A stretch of DNA of 10,214 bases from Lentisphaerota bacterium (GTDB lineage: Bacteria > Verrucomicrobiota > Kiritimatiellia > JAAZAB01). Shown piece by piece: positions 1 to 6,836 of this stretch; positions within the stretch are counted from its first letter, which is position 1; each line of letters opens with the position of its first letter. The notes beneath the pieces are model-generated. The model did no database searches and was not told the DNA's origin. It saw nothing but the letters and a program-made list of their open reading frames with translations. Made by a program: the position numbers and the translations under genes. The stretch spans positions 1 to 10,214 of the forward strand of contig JAIVGW010000280.1 in assembly GCA_020201415.1 (NCBI GenBank), in the 5' to 3' direction.

Positions 1-1
1 G

Positions 2-1366
2 TCGCGGGGCACCCGCTCGCACCTGAAGGCGTACCTTTCCGACGACGACGGCGCCACCTGGGCCGGCGACCTGCTGCTTGATGAGCGCGTCGGCGTTTCC
101 TATCCTGACGGCGATCAGGCGGCGGACGGTACTATTGCCATCACTTACGATTTCGACCGCACAGGCGCTCGCGACATCCTGATGGCGGAATTTCGCGAGG
201 AAGATGTGTTGGCCGGTGATGCCGCCGCGGCCACCGTGCGCCGGCGCAAGCGCATCAACACCGCGCGTTCCTACCGGGTGATCCCGGACGATATGCCCAA
301 CCGCGGCATAATGTTCGTGGACCACCAGCAGCACGGGCGTTCGGGGCACGGCGGCAACTGCCTGACCGAGTGCGCCAACGGCGACATCGTCGCTTTCTAC
401 AGCAACGTCTCGGGTGAGTTGAATCATGGACACGGAACCTACGGCTGGAGCGAGTACCGGCGTTCGATCGACGGCGGCCAGACCTGGGGCGAACCGGTCG
501 TGCTTGATTACTCCCGCAAGGTTTACGAAGGCGACGAGATCGGCTCCGCCCTGGTCTTCGCCTTGACCACCGCGCCGGACGGCACACTGGTCGCGTTCGT
601 CAGCCATTTCAGCAAGGAGGGGCTGTGGGTTAAGCAGGCTCCGCCGGCCGTGCTGCTCAGCCACGACCATGGTCACACCTGGAGCGAACCGCGTCCGCTC
701 GACCCCAACGCCTCGGTCGAGGATGTATCGCTGACTTTCGATGCGGTCTTTGTGCGCGACGGCAAGATTTATATCGTCTACATGCCCGGCTCGGCAAACT
801 ATTGCCCCGGCCCCTACGCGCTGTATGTCTCGGCAGACAACGGGGCAACGTTCGCCCGGCGCAGCGAACTGCCGTTTGACGACGAAAACTACTACGTGAC
901 CGCCGGCGTGCTCGATTCGGGCGAGATCATCGTTTACTCGTATCCCTACCACAAGGGCAAGGATATTGAGATCAACGAACACGACATCCCCTACGTGACC
1001 AGCGCCGACGACGGGCACACCTGGTCGGACGTCCAAACCACCCGTTTCGCCAGACGCATCCGCAACATGCAGATGTCCGAGAAGATCGGCGATTGGTACT
1101 ATCTGCACGGCCGCGCGGGGAGTCAGGGTAAACCGGACGAAAGGGGCCACCTGGTGATCTACGCCTCGCGCGACGGCATTAATTGGGACCGGGGCACAAT
1201 CCTCTACCGCAAGGAAGCGCGGGGCGGCGACTGCTATTCCGCCAACGCGGTGATCGGCAGGCATCGCCCCGGTGACACCGCGCGGCTGCTGATCCAGTCC
1301 AGCATCGCCTACGAGCAGAGCCGGGTCAACGAATGCCACTGGTGGATCGTGCCGATAGCGCATTGA
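2..1366 (+). CDS. Two-domain Asp-box (BNR/sialidase-like) propeller protein, 5' partial
   Basis: Probably binds or cleaves glycans; the fold is sialidase-like but the reaction is not established. Frame 2 is open from the left edge to TGA 1364-1366 (454 visible residues), so the gene starts outside the window. Residues 1 to about 69 are the end of one propeller: an Asp box SDDDGATW at nt 38-61, then SYPDGDQAADGT, ITYDFDRTG and ILMAEFREEDVLAG, a typical C-terminus of single-domain bacterial sialidase-like proteins. After a short basic linker (VRRRKR) a second propeller follows with Asp boxes at nt 464-487 (SIDGGQTW), 659-682 (SHDHGHTW), 830-853 (SADNGATF), 1001-1024 (SADDGHTW) and a degenerate one at 1166-1186 (SRDGINW). 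No classical FRIP arginine motif is visible in domain 2, so true sialidase activity is unproven. The ATG at 182 lies inside the coding frame, lacks a ribosome binding site and is not a likely start. The last 90 or so residues recur in the ORF at 5317-5712. Confidence 0.85.
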   Translation, partial: SRGTRSHLKAYLSDDDGATWAGDLLLDERVGVSYPDGDQAADGTIAITYDFDRTGARDILMAEFREEDVLAGDAAAATVRRRKRINTARSYRVIPDDMPNRGIMFVDHQQHGRSGHGGNCLTECANGDIVAFYSNVSGELNHGHGTYGWSEYRRSIDGGQTWGEPVVLDYSRKVYEGDEIGSALVFALTTAPDGTLVAFVSHFSKEGLWVKQAPPAVLLSHDHGHTWSEPRPLDPNASVEDVSLTFDAVFVRDGKIYIVYMPGSANYCPGPYALYVSADNGATFARRSELPFDDENYYVTAGVLDSGEIIVYSYPYHKGKDIEINEHDIPYVTSADDGHTWSDVQTTRFARRIRNMQMSEKIGDWYYLHGRAGSQGKPDERGHLVIYASRDGINWDRGTILYRKEARGGDCYSANAVIGRHRPGDTARLLIQSSIAYEQSRVNECHWWIVPIAH

Positions 1367-1383
1367 ACGATATTTGTTAGTTA

Positions 1384-1412
1384 TTGATTCTGCTTGCTTA
1401 CCGTGATATAAA
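1384..1412 (+). promoter_or_regulatory. Candidate sigma70-type promoter upstream of the aminotransferase
   Basis: TTGATT (1384-1389) and TATAAA (1407-1412) are separated by exactly 17 bases. These match the -35 consensus at 4 of 6 and the -10 consensus at 5 of 6 positions. The box pair sits in an AT-rich gap between two GC-rich genes, about 44 bases before the preferred start codon, giving an expected leader of roughly 37 bases. It would drive the aminotransferase and the two ceramidase-family genes that follow. Not experimentally shown. Confidence 0.5.
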
Positions 1413-1440
1413 TGAAATAATTGACTTTTACACAAACCAC

Positions 1441-1455
1441 AAGGAGATCGGAACC
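1441..1455 (+). promoter_or_regulatory. Ribosome binding site that fixes the aminotransferase start
   Basis: AAGGAG at 1441-1446 lies 9 bases before ATG 1456. The reading frame is open further up to a TTG at 1384, but that TTG coincides with the candidate -35 box and has no Shine-Dalgarno sequence. The alternative 24-residue extension is therefore unlikely to be translated. Confidence 0.75.
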
Positions 1456-2643
1456 ATGTTTGAAATCGGACAGGAAGAAATCGACGCCGTAGCACAGGTA
1501 ATCAACAGCCGCCAGTTGTTCCGTTACCGGGGCGGTGAAGACGGCCAAGCCACCGCCTGCGAAACGCGCCTTAAGGAAATCTTCGGCTGCAGCGAAGCCA
1601 TTGTCATGACTTCGGGCACCGCGGCCCTGATCTGCGGGCTGACGGGTCTGGGCATCGGACCCGGCGATGAGGTGATCGTACCGGCCTATACCTGGCTGGC
1701 CAGCGCCGGCGCGGTGCTGAGCGTCGGCGCCATCCCCGTGCTGGCGGACGTCGATGAAACCCTGACGCTGGATCCGGCGGCCTTTGAAGACCGGATCGGA
1801 CCACGCACCAAGGCCGTCATCCCCGTCCATATGGCCGGTCGCCCGGCAAACATGGGCCCGATCATGGACATTGCCAAAAAACATGGCCTTGCCGTGCTGG
1901 AAGACAGCTGCCAGGCCATTGGCGGCAGTTACAAGGGTCAACGCCTGGGCACCATCGGCGATGCCGGTGCTTTGAGCTTCAACATGTTCAAGATCATCTC
2001 CTGCGGCGAGGGCGGCGCCCTGCTGACCAGCAACCGCAAAGTGTTCGAACGCGCCCTATATTATCATGACATGGGCTGCACTTTCCGTGAACATACCCTG
2101 ACCGAGGAGCCCTTTTTAGGCAACACTTTCCGCATGAATGAAATTCTGTCGGCGGTCCTGCATGTGCAATTGGGACGGCTCGACGGCATCCTGGCCAGAC
2201 TGCGCGAACGGCGTCAGTGGACCATCGCCGCTGTAGAAAACAAGAACACCAAGTTGCGCGTTGCACCATCTTCCGACCACGAAGGTGATTGCGGGGTTCA
2301 GACCTCATTTATTTTCTCATCCGCAAAAGAGCGCGAGTTGGTGGCGGAACGCGCCGCGGAACTGGGCTGTAACACCGCCAGCCCCATAAACCATGGCATG
2401 CATGTACATACCAACTGGAAAGTGCTGCTGGAAAAAAAAGGCGCTCTTCATCCGGCTATGAATCCTTTCCTGCGGGAAGAAAACCGGGACTGCCGCATGG
2501 ATATCACGCCGGACACCTGCACCAGAACCCTCGACCTGCTGGCGCGCTCCGCCACCCTTGGCACCAATATCGCCGCGACCCGCGAGGAATGTGAAGAGCG
2601 GGCTGCAAAACTTTGCCAGGCGGCCGGCGAAATCCTGGGGTAA
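1456..2643 (+). CDS. DegT/DnrJ/EryC1/StrS-family PLP aminotransferase
   Basis: Predicted cytoplasmic, pyridoxal-phosphate-dependent sugar or cyclitol aminotransferase (fold type I) of 395 residues, normal for the family. In order: the cofactor-phosphate loop TSGTAAL at residues 52-58; DEVIVPAYTW at 71-80; LEDSCQAIGG at 148-157, whose Asp150 should hold the PLP ring nitrogen; and GALSFNMFK at 171-179, with Lys179 as the predicted Schiff-base lysine, followed by CGEGGAL. The FRMNE segment near 225-229 matches the conserved family block. All expected catalytic residues are present. The start is set by AAGGAG nine bases before ATG 1456, with a promoter-like pair just upstream. It is followed after 49 bases by a ceramidase-family gene and is probably its operon leader. 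Members either make amino sugars (transaminating keto-sugars with glutamate or glutamine) or act on inosose-type ketones; the substrate cannot be read from the sequence. Confidence 0.9.
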   Translation: MFEIGQEEIDAVAQVINSRQLFRYRGGEDGQATACETRLKEIFGCSEAIVMTSGTAALICGLTGLGIGPGDEVIVPAYTWLASAGAVLSVGAIPVLADVDETLTLDPAAFEDRIGPRTKAVIPVHMAGRPANMGPIMDIAKKHGLAVLEDSCQAIGGSYKGQRLGTIGDAGALSFNMFKIISCGEGGALLTSNRKVFERALYYHDMGCTFREHTLTEEPFLGNTFRMNEILSAVLHVQLGRLDGILARLRERRQWTIAAVENKNTKLRVAPSSDHEGDCGVQTSFIFSSAKERELVAERAAELGCNTASPINHGMHVHTNWKVLLEKKGALHPAMNPFLREENRDCRMDITPDTCTRTLDLLARSATLGTNIAATREECEERAAKLCQAAGEILG

Positions 2644-2692
2644 TCCCTGCCTGGATCGCCCGGCCGTTCAAAAACGATGACAGGACAATATA

Positions 2693-4027
2693 ATGGAACC
2701 TGACCTCAGTTTGCGCGTGGGTCTGTCCTCGGTCTGCATCACGCCGCCCGAGCCGGTCTGGCTCTACGGATATTCCTGCGCCGTAAGATTCACACCCTAC
2801 ACCGGCAAGGAGCACGAGCTATATGCCAAGACCATGGCTTTTGAAGATGCGGCCGGCACCCGAACCGTCCTGATGACCCTTGACCTCTGCGTCATGCGCC
2901 AGAACGTCGCCGCGCGCCTTATGGCCCGCATCATCGAACAGACCGGTTTAGCGCCGGAACACATCATCGTCAACCTGTCCCACACGCATTCCGGACCGAT
3001 GATCGGCACGGAAGACCCGCAACGCTGGCCACTGCCGCAGGATATGCGCGAACGCATTCGTGATTACACCGAATTCCTGATTGAGCTGCTGGCGGAAGCG
3101 GCGGCCAAAGCACTGGCTGACCTGCGGCCGGCGCGGATCAGATGGGGACGCGGACGGGTTGAATTCGTGCGCAACCGGCGCATGTTTGACGAGCAGGGAA
3201 AATATTCCGGCATGAAACCCAATCCGGACGGTTTCACCGATCCGCGCGTAACCGTGCTGCGCGTGGATGAACCGGACGGCGCGCTGCGCGCCCTGCTCTG
3301 CTCGCTGGCCTGCCACGCCGTGACACTGGGACCCAAAAATCTGCAATTGTGCGGGGATTACCCCGGCTTTGCCAAGGCGGCCCTGGAGGCACACCACCCG
3401 GGGGTCACGGCCCTCTTCGTGCAGGGCTGCGGCGCGGACGCCAATTCCGAGCCGCGCGGCACACCCGACCAGATGGAATGCGCCCGGCGCCAGGGCGAAC
3501 AACTGGCGGAGGAGGTCGCACGTGTCGCCGCCGGCGAGCTGCAACCGGTTCGCGGTCCAATCCGGGCCGCGCAGGCCGGGCTGGAGTTGCCATTGCGGCA
3601 GCGCACACGCGCGGAACTTGAAACGGAGGCCACCGGTCCCGCTTCCACGGCCCACAACCCGCGGCGGATTCTCGAACTACTCGACCGCGGCGAAACGCCG
3701 GCGACAACCTATGCCACCACCATCAGCCTTTGGCGGTTCGGCAATGATCTCACGCTTGCAGCGCTGCCGGGCGAAACGGTTGCGGGATATATCCCCCGCC
3801 TGGAAGCGATCTTCGATCCGGCCCGCTTATGGGTGGCCGGTTATTGTAATGATGTTTTCGGCTACCTGCCGACTGCGCAAATTATCAGGGAAGGCGGCTA
3901 TGAGGATCGCGGCCTGGTATGCGATATCGGTCAGTTTGATGCGGACGTGGAAAACGTCATGGTGGAAGGCTTGCGACGGCTGGGAGGCACAATCGACACA
4001 AAAAACCGGCAAACAGAGAAATCATGA
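2693..4027 (+). CDS. Neutral/alkaline ceramidase-family amidohydrolase (first copy)
   Basis: Predicted zinc-dependent amide hydrolase with the N-terminal catalytic fold of neutral/alkaline ceramidases, 444 residues. It has no signal peptide or membrane segment, so it is predicted cytoplasmic, unlike secreted true ceramidases. Motifs: VGLSSVCITPPEPV at 9-22 near the N-terminus; SHTHSGP at 96-102; CHAVTLG at 207-213; CGDYPG at 220-225; QGCGADANSEP at 244-254; ALPGE at 357-361; FGYLP at 389-393. His97/His99, His208, Glu361 and Tyr391 correspond to the His, His, Glu, Tyr zinc set known in Pseudomonas ceramidase, so the copy looks catalytically complete. The GDVSPN hexapeptide of true ceramidases is replaced, which argues for another N-acyl or amide substrate. 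AGGA at 2682-2685 lies 7 bases before the ATG. Its TGA overlaps the next start in ATGA, suggesting translational coupling to the second copy. Confidence 0.85.
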   Translation: MEPDLSLRVGLSSVCITPPEPVWLYGYSCAVRFTPYTGKEHELYAKTMAFEDAAGTRTVLMTLDLCVMRQNVAARLMARIIEQTGLAPEHIIVNLSHTHSGPMIGTEDPQRWPLPQDMRERIRDYTEFLIELLAEAAAKALADLRPARIRWGRGRVEFVRNRRMFDEQGKYSGMKPNPDGFTDPRVTVLRVDEPDGALRALLCSLACHAVTLGPKNLQLCGDYPGFAKAALEAHHPGVTALFVQGCGADANSEPRGTPDQMECARRQGEQLAEEVARVAAGELQPVRGPIRAAQAGLELPLRQRTRAELETEATGPASTAHNPRRILELLDRGETPATTYATTISLWRFGNDLTLAALPGETVAGYIPRLEAIFDPARLWVAGYCNDVFGYLPTAQIIREGGYEDRGLVCDIGQFDADVENVMVEGLRRLGGTIDTKNRQTEKS

Positions 4028-5255
4028 ATAATTACACCGGGACATCATCCAGCGCGTTGCGCCTGGGGGTGGCGCATATTGACATCACCCCGCCGGTGGG
4101 GGTGACCCTCTGGGGTTATAACCCGCGTATTTCGACTTCCATCGAACACCGCCTGCGGGCGGAAGCCCTGGCCTGTGAAAGCGCCGGCGGCGGCTGGCTG
4201 CTGCTGAGCGCGGATATCGGCGCCTTCGCGGCGCCCTTCGCCAACCCACTGCGCGCCGAGATCGCCGCGTCGATCGGGCTGCCGGCCACGGCGGTCATGC
4301 TGGCGGCCACCCACACACATTCCGGGCCGCATGTGACCGATGCCGGCTGGTGCGAACGCTCCCCGCTGGAAACGGAATATTTCCAGGAGTTGCGCCGCAA
4401 ACTCATCGCGGTGGCGACGGCAGCCTGGCAACAGCGCGCTCCGGGCGAACTGGTTTATGCACAGACATCGGCGCCGGATCTGGCCAGTAACCGGCGTATT
4501 CAGCGCGAGGATGGCAGCTGGACCAACGAATTCAACGACCCCGAAGGCCGCCACACCGGCTATTACGACCCCGCCGTGGAACTGGTCGGCATCCGCCGTC
4601 ACGACGGCCGGCTGGAGGCGCTGCTGGTGAATTTCGGCTGTCATCCGGTGTCGTTCGGCGGACGCAACCTGGGCATATCCGGCGATTACGTGAGCTATTT
4701 GAAAGACGCGCTGGAAACCGATGGCGCGACGGGCACCGCAATCTTCACCGTCTCAGGACACGCCAACGTGGACCCGCGCCACGGCGTCCAGGACGATCCG
4801 GAAGTCGTACGCAAGACAGGCGAACACCTGGCGTCCATCGTCAAGACCGCCCTGCCGGGATTACAGCCGGTGGCGGGCAATGCGGTGGCGGCGATTCGCG
4901 AACCATGGAATTTTGTCGCCAATTGGTCGATTTCCGCGGGCGAGTGGCGATCTACTTCCCGCATGCTGCAGCCGGATCACACGTTAATACCGCTATTTCC
5001 GCGCTACGGGCGGGCGAACTGGTCCTGCTCGGGCTGCCGGGCGAGACGGTCAGCGAGTATCGTCGCATCTTTCAGCAAAAAAGTCCCTCTGCCCATACCC
5101 TGCTGATCTCGCAGGCCAACGACTTCATCGGCTACCTGCCGACCGACGAAATTCTGGCACAGGGCGCTTATGAGGCAAAACTCTGCCCGTTGCAGCCGAT
5201 CCAGGACGCCCTGACGGCGCGCGTGGAGGCGGCATTGAACAAGCTCAAAGACTAA
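4024..5255 (+). pseudogene. Second ceramidase-family amidohydrolase, interrupted by a frameshift
   Basis: A tandem homologue of the upstream gene, starting at the ATG of a 4-base ATGA overlap. From 4024 the frame encodes LGVAHIDITPPVGV, THTHSGP at residues 96-102, CHPVSFG near 206-212, ISGDY near 218-222 and SGHANVDPR near 244-252. It then loses family similarity and stops at 5104-5106. The missing C-terminus lies one frame over (LVLLGLPGETV, then NDFIGYLPT) and ends at TAA 5253-5255. Adding one base at about 4983-4984, for example ACG-GTT for ACGTT, gives a continuous 410-residue protein reading DHT-V-NTAIS. In that reconstruction Glu341 and Tyr371 are 30 apart, exactly as Glu361 and Tyr391 are in the first copy. 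As written, a 360-residue product would lack both zinc ligands. No slippery heptamer fits a programmed -1 shift. A sequencing or assembly error remains possible, in which case this is an intact gene. Confidence 0.8.
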
Positions 5256-5316
5256 ACCCAACCAGAGCCGGCTGGTCACCGGCAATGATTTGTTTTAATC
5301 AAATCCGGAACTGACA
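5256..5316 (+). other. Short intergenic gap with two small hairpins
   Basis: GCCGG (5267-5271) and CCGGC (5279-5283) form a 5-bp stem with a 7-base loop. GATTTG (5287-5292) and CAAATC (5300-5305) form a 6-bp stem around TTTTAAT. The T-rich stretch after the first stem gives it a faint terminator look, but the stem is short and the run is broken, so I do not call a terminator. Confidence 0.3.
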
Positions 5317-5712
5317 ATGATTCACACAGACACCAAACCCGACCCCGCATGGCTGCATTACTACGGACGGGACGAGTCCGATCCCACCCAACCACGCACG
5401 GTCATCATCGGCGAATCCTGTTTTATGCACGGACGCTCCGGATCGCGCGGGCCGGCGCCCCAAAACCTGGTCTTATACCGATCGTCCGACGGCCTGCATT
5501 GGGATAATGGAATCTATTTGAACATGCAAGAGGGTGTTCCGGCACCCCCCCGCAATCAGGCTTACAGTTCCAACACGGTTGTCGGCGCTTATACGGCAGC
5601 ACGGCCAAAACGCTTGTTGATTCAGTCCAGCATCGCCTATGCCGACAACAGAGTAAATACCAAACACTGGTGGATCACGGATGGATCTGCATCCGACTCC
5701 CTCACGGAATAG
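5317..5712 (+). pseudogene. Remnant or stand-alone last blade of an Asp-box propeller protein
   Basis: A 131-codon ORF whose residues from about 30 onward match the last 90 or so residues of the propeller protein at the left edge. Shared blocks are HGRSGSRG against HGRAGSQG, SSDGLHW against SRDGINW (a degenerate Asp box), YSSNTVVG against YSANAVIG, and RLLIQSSIAY followed by RVN and HWWI in both. No other blade is present, and the frame is closed by a TAA at 5296-5298, so nothing more can be added upstream. The first 29 or so residues have no match here. GGAA (5307-5310) lies 6 bases before the ATG, so translation is possible. A single blade cannot form a sialidase-type propeller, so a decayed copy is most likely. 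The alternative is a small protein that kept only this part. Its position directly behind the frameshifted ceramidase-family gene fits local decay. Confidence 0.65.
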
Positions 5713-5785
5713 TTGTCTCTGAGAACATCGAAATACAATGTCCAACAGCCAACCAGCCGTCGCCTGCGGCTATGGCGAGGCACAG

Positions 5786-5862
5786 CAAGGAATATCCAAT
5801 ATCCAAGGCAAATACGCCCCTATTTGGTCGGTTGGAAATTCCTTGTTGGATATTGGATATTC
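5786..5862. repeat. Nested inverted repeat (17-bp perfect arms), MITE/REP-like
   Basis: GAATATCCAATATCCAA at 5790-5806 is perfectly complementary to 5846-5862, with a 39-base spacer. Inside the spacer CAAATA (5809-5814) pairs with TATTTG (5821-5826) around CGCCCC, giving a hairpin inside the larger stem. An alternative pairing joins CAAGGAAT (5786-5793) with ATTCCTTG (5838-5845). Each arm is itself built of two ATATCCA units. Comparable AT-rich AATATCCA repeats seem familiar to me from intergenic DNA of uncultured PVC-type genomes, but copy number cannot be judged from this window. There is no transposase, so if mobile it would be non-autonomous. Confidence 0.75.
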
Positions 5863-5913
5863 AGATCCTCGAAAAACCTGATGGAGCGTGAAAACAAGAG
5901 TAAGCCGTATTTA

Positions 5914-5967
5914 TGGAGCCGGGGTGTCCTCACCCCGGAAAACCGGCCTGAGGGCAGGCCGGCTCCA
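5914..5967. repeat. GC-rich palindromic element predicted to fold as a three-way junction
   Basis: Two perfect 8-bp hairpins with 4-base loops lie side by side: CCGGGGTG (5919-5926) / CACCCCGG (5931-5938) with loop TCCT, and CCGGCCTG (5943-5950) / CAGGCCGG (5955-5962) with loop AGGG. They are joined by AAAA and closed by TGGAG (5914-5918) / CTCCA (5963-5967). The outer complementarity can extend to 7 bp by competing with the inner stems. Such a paired-hairpin layout resembles REP-doublet (BIME/REPIN) elements. It could also act in RNA as an attenuator or stability element. No T-run follows, so it is not a standard terminator. Confidence 0.75.
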
Positions 5968-5978
5968 ACAGCATGCGC

Positions 5979-6006
5979 CTGACTGTAACACCATGATCTG
6001 TATAAA
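5979..6006 (+). promoter_or_regulatory. Candidate promoter for the isomerase gene
   Basis: CTGACT (5979-5984) and TATAAA (6001-6006) are spaced by 16 bases, 4 of 6 and 5 of 6 to the sigma70 consensus. The start of transcription would fall near 6013, leaving a leader of only about 20 bases. No strong Shine-Dalgarno sequence precedes ATG 6033 (only AAAAGAA-like bases), so translation may be weak or leader-independent. The boxes begin 11 bases after the three-way-junction palindrome. Confidence 0.4.
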
Positions 6007-6032
6007 AACCAACCATTAAAAGAACCATCAAC

Positions 6033-6836
6033 ATGAGCGACCGATCCAGCCTGCCATTATCCATCCAACTCTACAGCCTGCGTACTGAACTGGAGCACAG
6101 ATTCCGTGAAACCCTGCAGGGCCTGGCCCGTATCGGATTCAAGCATATCGAGTTTGCCGGGATTTACGGGGGCCTGGAACCGCAGCAATTGACGGATTTT
6201 TTGCAGGAACTCGGCCTGCAGGCATCCGGATTGCATGCCATGCCCGGCGGTCCGCGCCAGTTACTTGATCACCAAAGCGATGTTTACCGTTATGCCCTGG
6301 CGCTGCAATGCGAATTTGTTTCAATCAGCATGACGCTCACCCCGGAAAATCTGACCGACGGTATCACACAACTCAGGCAAATGCGCCGCATGGCAGCCGA
6401 CCGCGGATTGACCCTGACCTACCACAACCATGACCGGGAGTTCGATCAATTGCCGGACGGACGGACAATTCTCGACGCCATCCGCGAGGCTACGATGGAA
6501 GACCATCTGCAATTCCAGTACGATGTCTTTTTTGCCTATTGCCGGGGCGTTGATCCCTGCGACGGGCTGGAGCGTTTCCGGGGGCGCATACCACAGATTC
6601 ACTTCAACGATCTCGACCGTTCCGGACTGGGACACACCGACACCACCCGTGACTGCATGCAGCACTCAACCGAATTAGGCGCCGGCTGCCTGGATCTGCC
6701 GGCCATTTATAAAAAAGCCCGTGACACCGATGTGCGCCTGGTGGTGCTGGAACAACATACATCCCAGCGCCCACCCCTGGAAAGCGCCCTGATCAATTTC
6801 AACTACTACCGGGAATTGATCGCTGCAACCGCCTGA
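6033..6836 (+). CDS. Sugar isomerase/epimerase-like TIM barrel (AP-endonuclease-2 fold)
   Basis: Predicted cytoplasmic metal-dependent TIM-barrel enzyme of 267 residues, the usual size for xylose-isomerase-like/IolE-type proteins. The N-terminus (LSIQLYSLR, residues 9-17) is the typical first strand. Candidate metal or catalytic residues appear in the expected order: Glu40 in HIEFAG, His68 in GLHAMP, YHNHDREF at 130-137, Asp164 in QYDVFFAY, His190 in QIHFND and Glu240 in VVLEQ. A glycine-rich LGAGCLDL stretch precedes the last strands. Members of this family isomerise or epimerise keto- and aldo-sugars or dehydrate inosose; the exact reaction is not visible. It has its own promoter-like boxes, so it may be expressed apart from the operon upstream. 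Its place between the amidase operon and the sulfatase supports a role in processing released sugars. Confidence 0.85.
   Translation: MSDRSSLPLSIQLYSLRTELEHRFRETLQGLARIGFKHIEFAGIYGGLEPQQLTDFLQELGLQASGLHAMPGGPRQLLDHQSDVYRYALALQCEFVSISMTLTPENLTDGITQLRQMRRMAADRGLTLTYHNHDREFDQLPDGRTILDAIREATMEDHLQFQYDVFFAYCRGVDPCDGLERFRGRIPQIHFNDLDRSGLGHTDTTRDCMQHSTELGAGCLDLPAIYKKARDTDVRLVVLEQHTSQRPPLESALINFNYYRELIAATA

Larger units (their letters stand above)
5713..6032. other. 320-base non-coding stretch with palindromic elements and a promoter
   Basis: No convincing gene lies here; open frames in this stretch run through the repeats and resemble no family. It holds, in order: a small stem TCGCC (5760-5764) / GGCGA (5774-5778), a 17-bp perfect inverted repeat (5790-5862), a three-way-junction palindrome (5914-5967) and promoter-like boxes (5979-6006) before the isomerase gene. 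The remaining bases (5713-5759 and 5868-5913) show nothing I recognise. Confidence 0.7.

Noticed and set aside
182..1366. Separate sialidase-like gene starting at ATG 182
   Set aside because: The same frame is open to the left edge and encodes recognisable propeller sequence, and no ribosome binding site precedes 182. A fused protein fits better.
1384..1455. 24-residue N-terminal extension of the aminotransferase from TTG 1384
   Set aside because: The codon overlaps the likely -35 box and lacks a Shine-Dalgarno sequence, while ATG 1456 has AAGGAG at good spacing.
1381..1941. 186-codon frame on the minus strand
   Set aside because: It is opposite the aminotransferase, shows no recognisable domain and is a compositional shadow.
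2948..3655. 235-codon frame on the minus strand
   Set aside because: It lies wholly opposite the ceramidase-family gene, whose zinc-site motifs are intact. Such shadows are expected in GC-rich coding DNA.
4905..4995. Programmed -1 ribosomal frameshift
   Set aside because: No X-XXY-YYZ slippery heptamer in the right register was found in the overlap, and a one-base loss explains the data more simply.
4905..5255. Independent 116-residue gene
   Set aside because: Its second half is the missing C-terminus of the upstream ceramidase-family gene, and its first part has no family similarity. It is the far side of a frameshift.
5786..5862. CRISPR array
   Set aside because: The repeated units are inverted arms and short ATATCCA doublets, not direct repeats with regular spacers, and no cas gene is present.
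5670..5982. Open frames of 73 and 89 codons across the intergenic stretch
   Set aside because: They run through palindromic repeats, have no family resemblance and no ribosome binding site.
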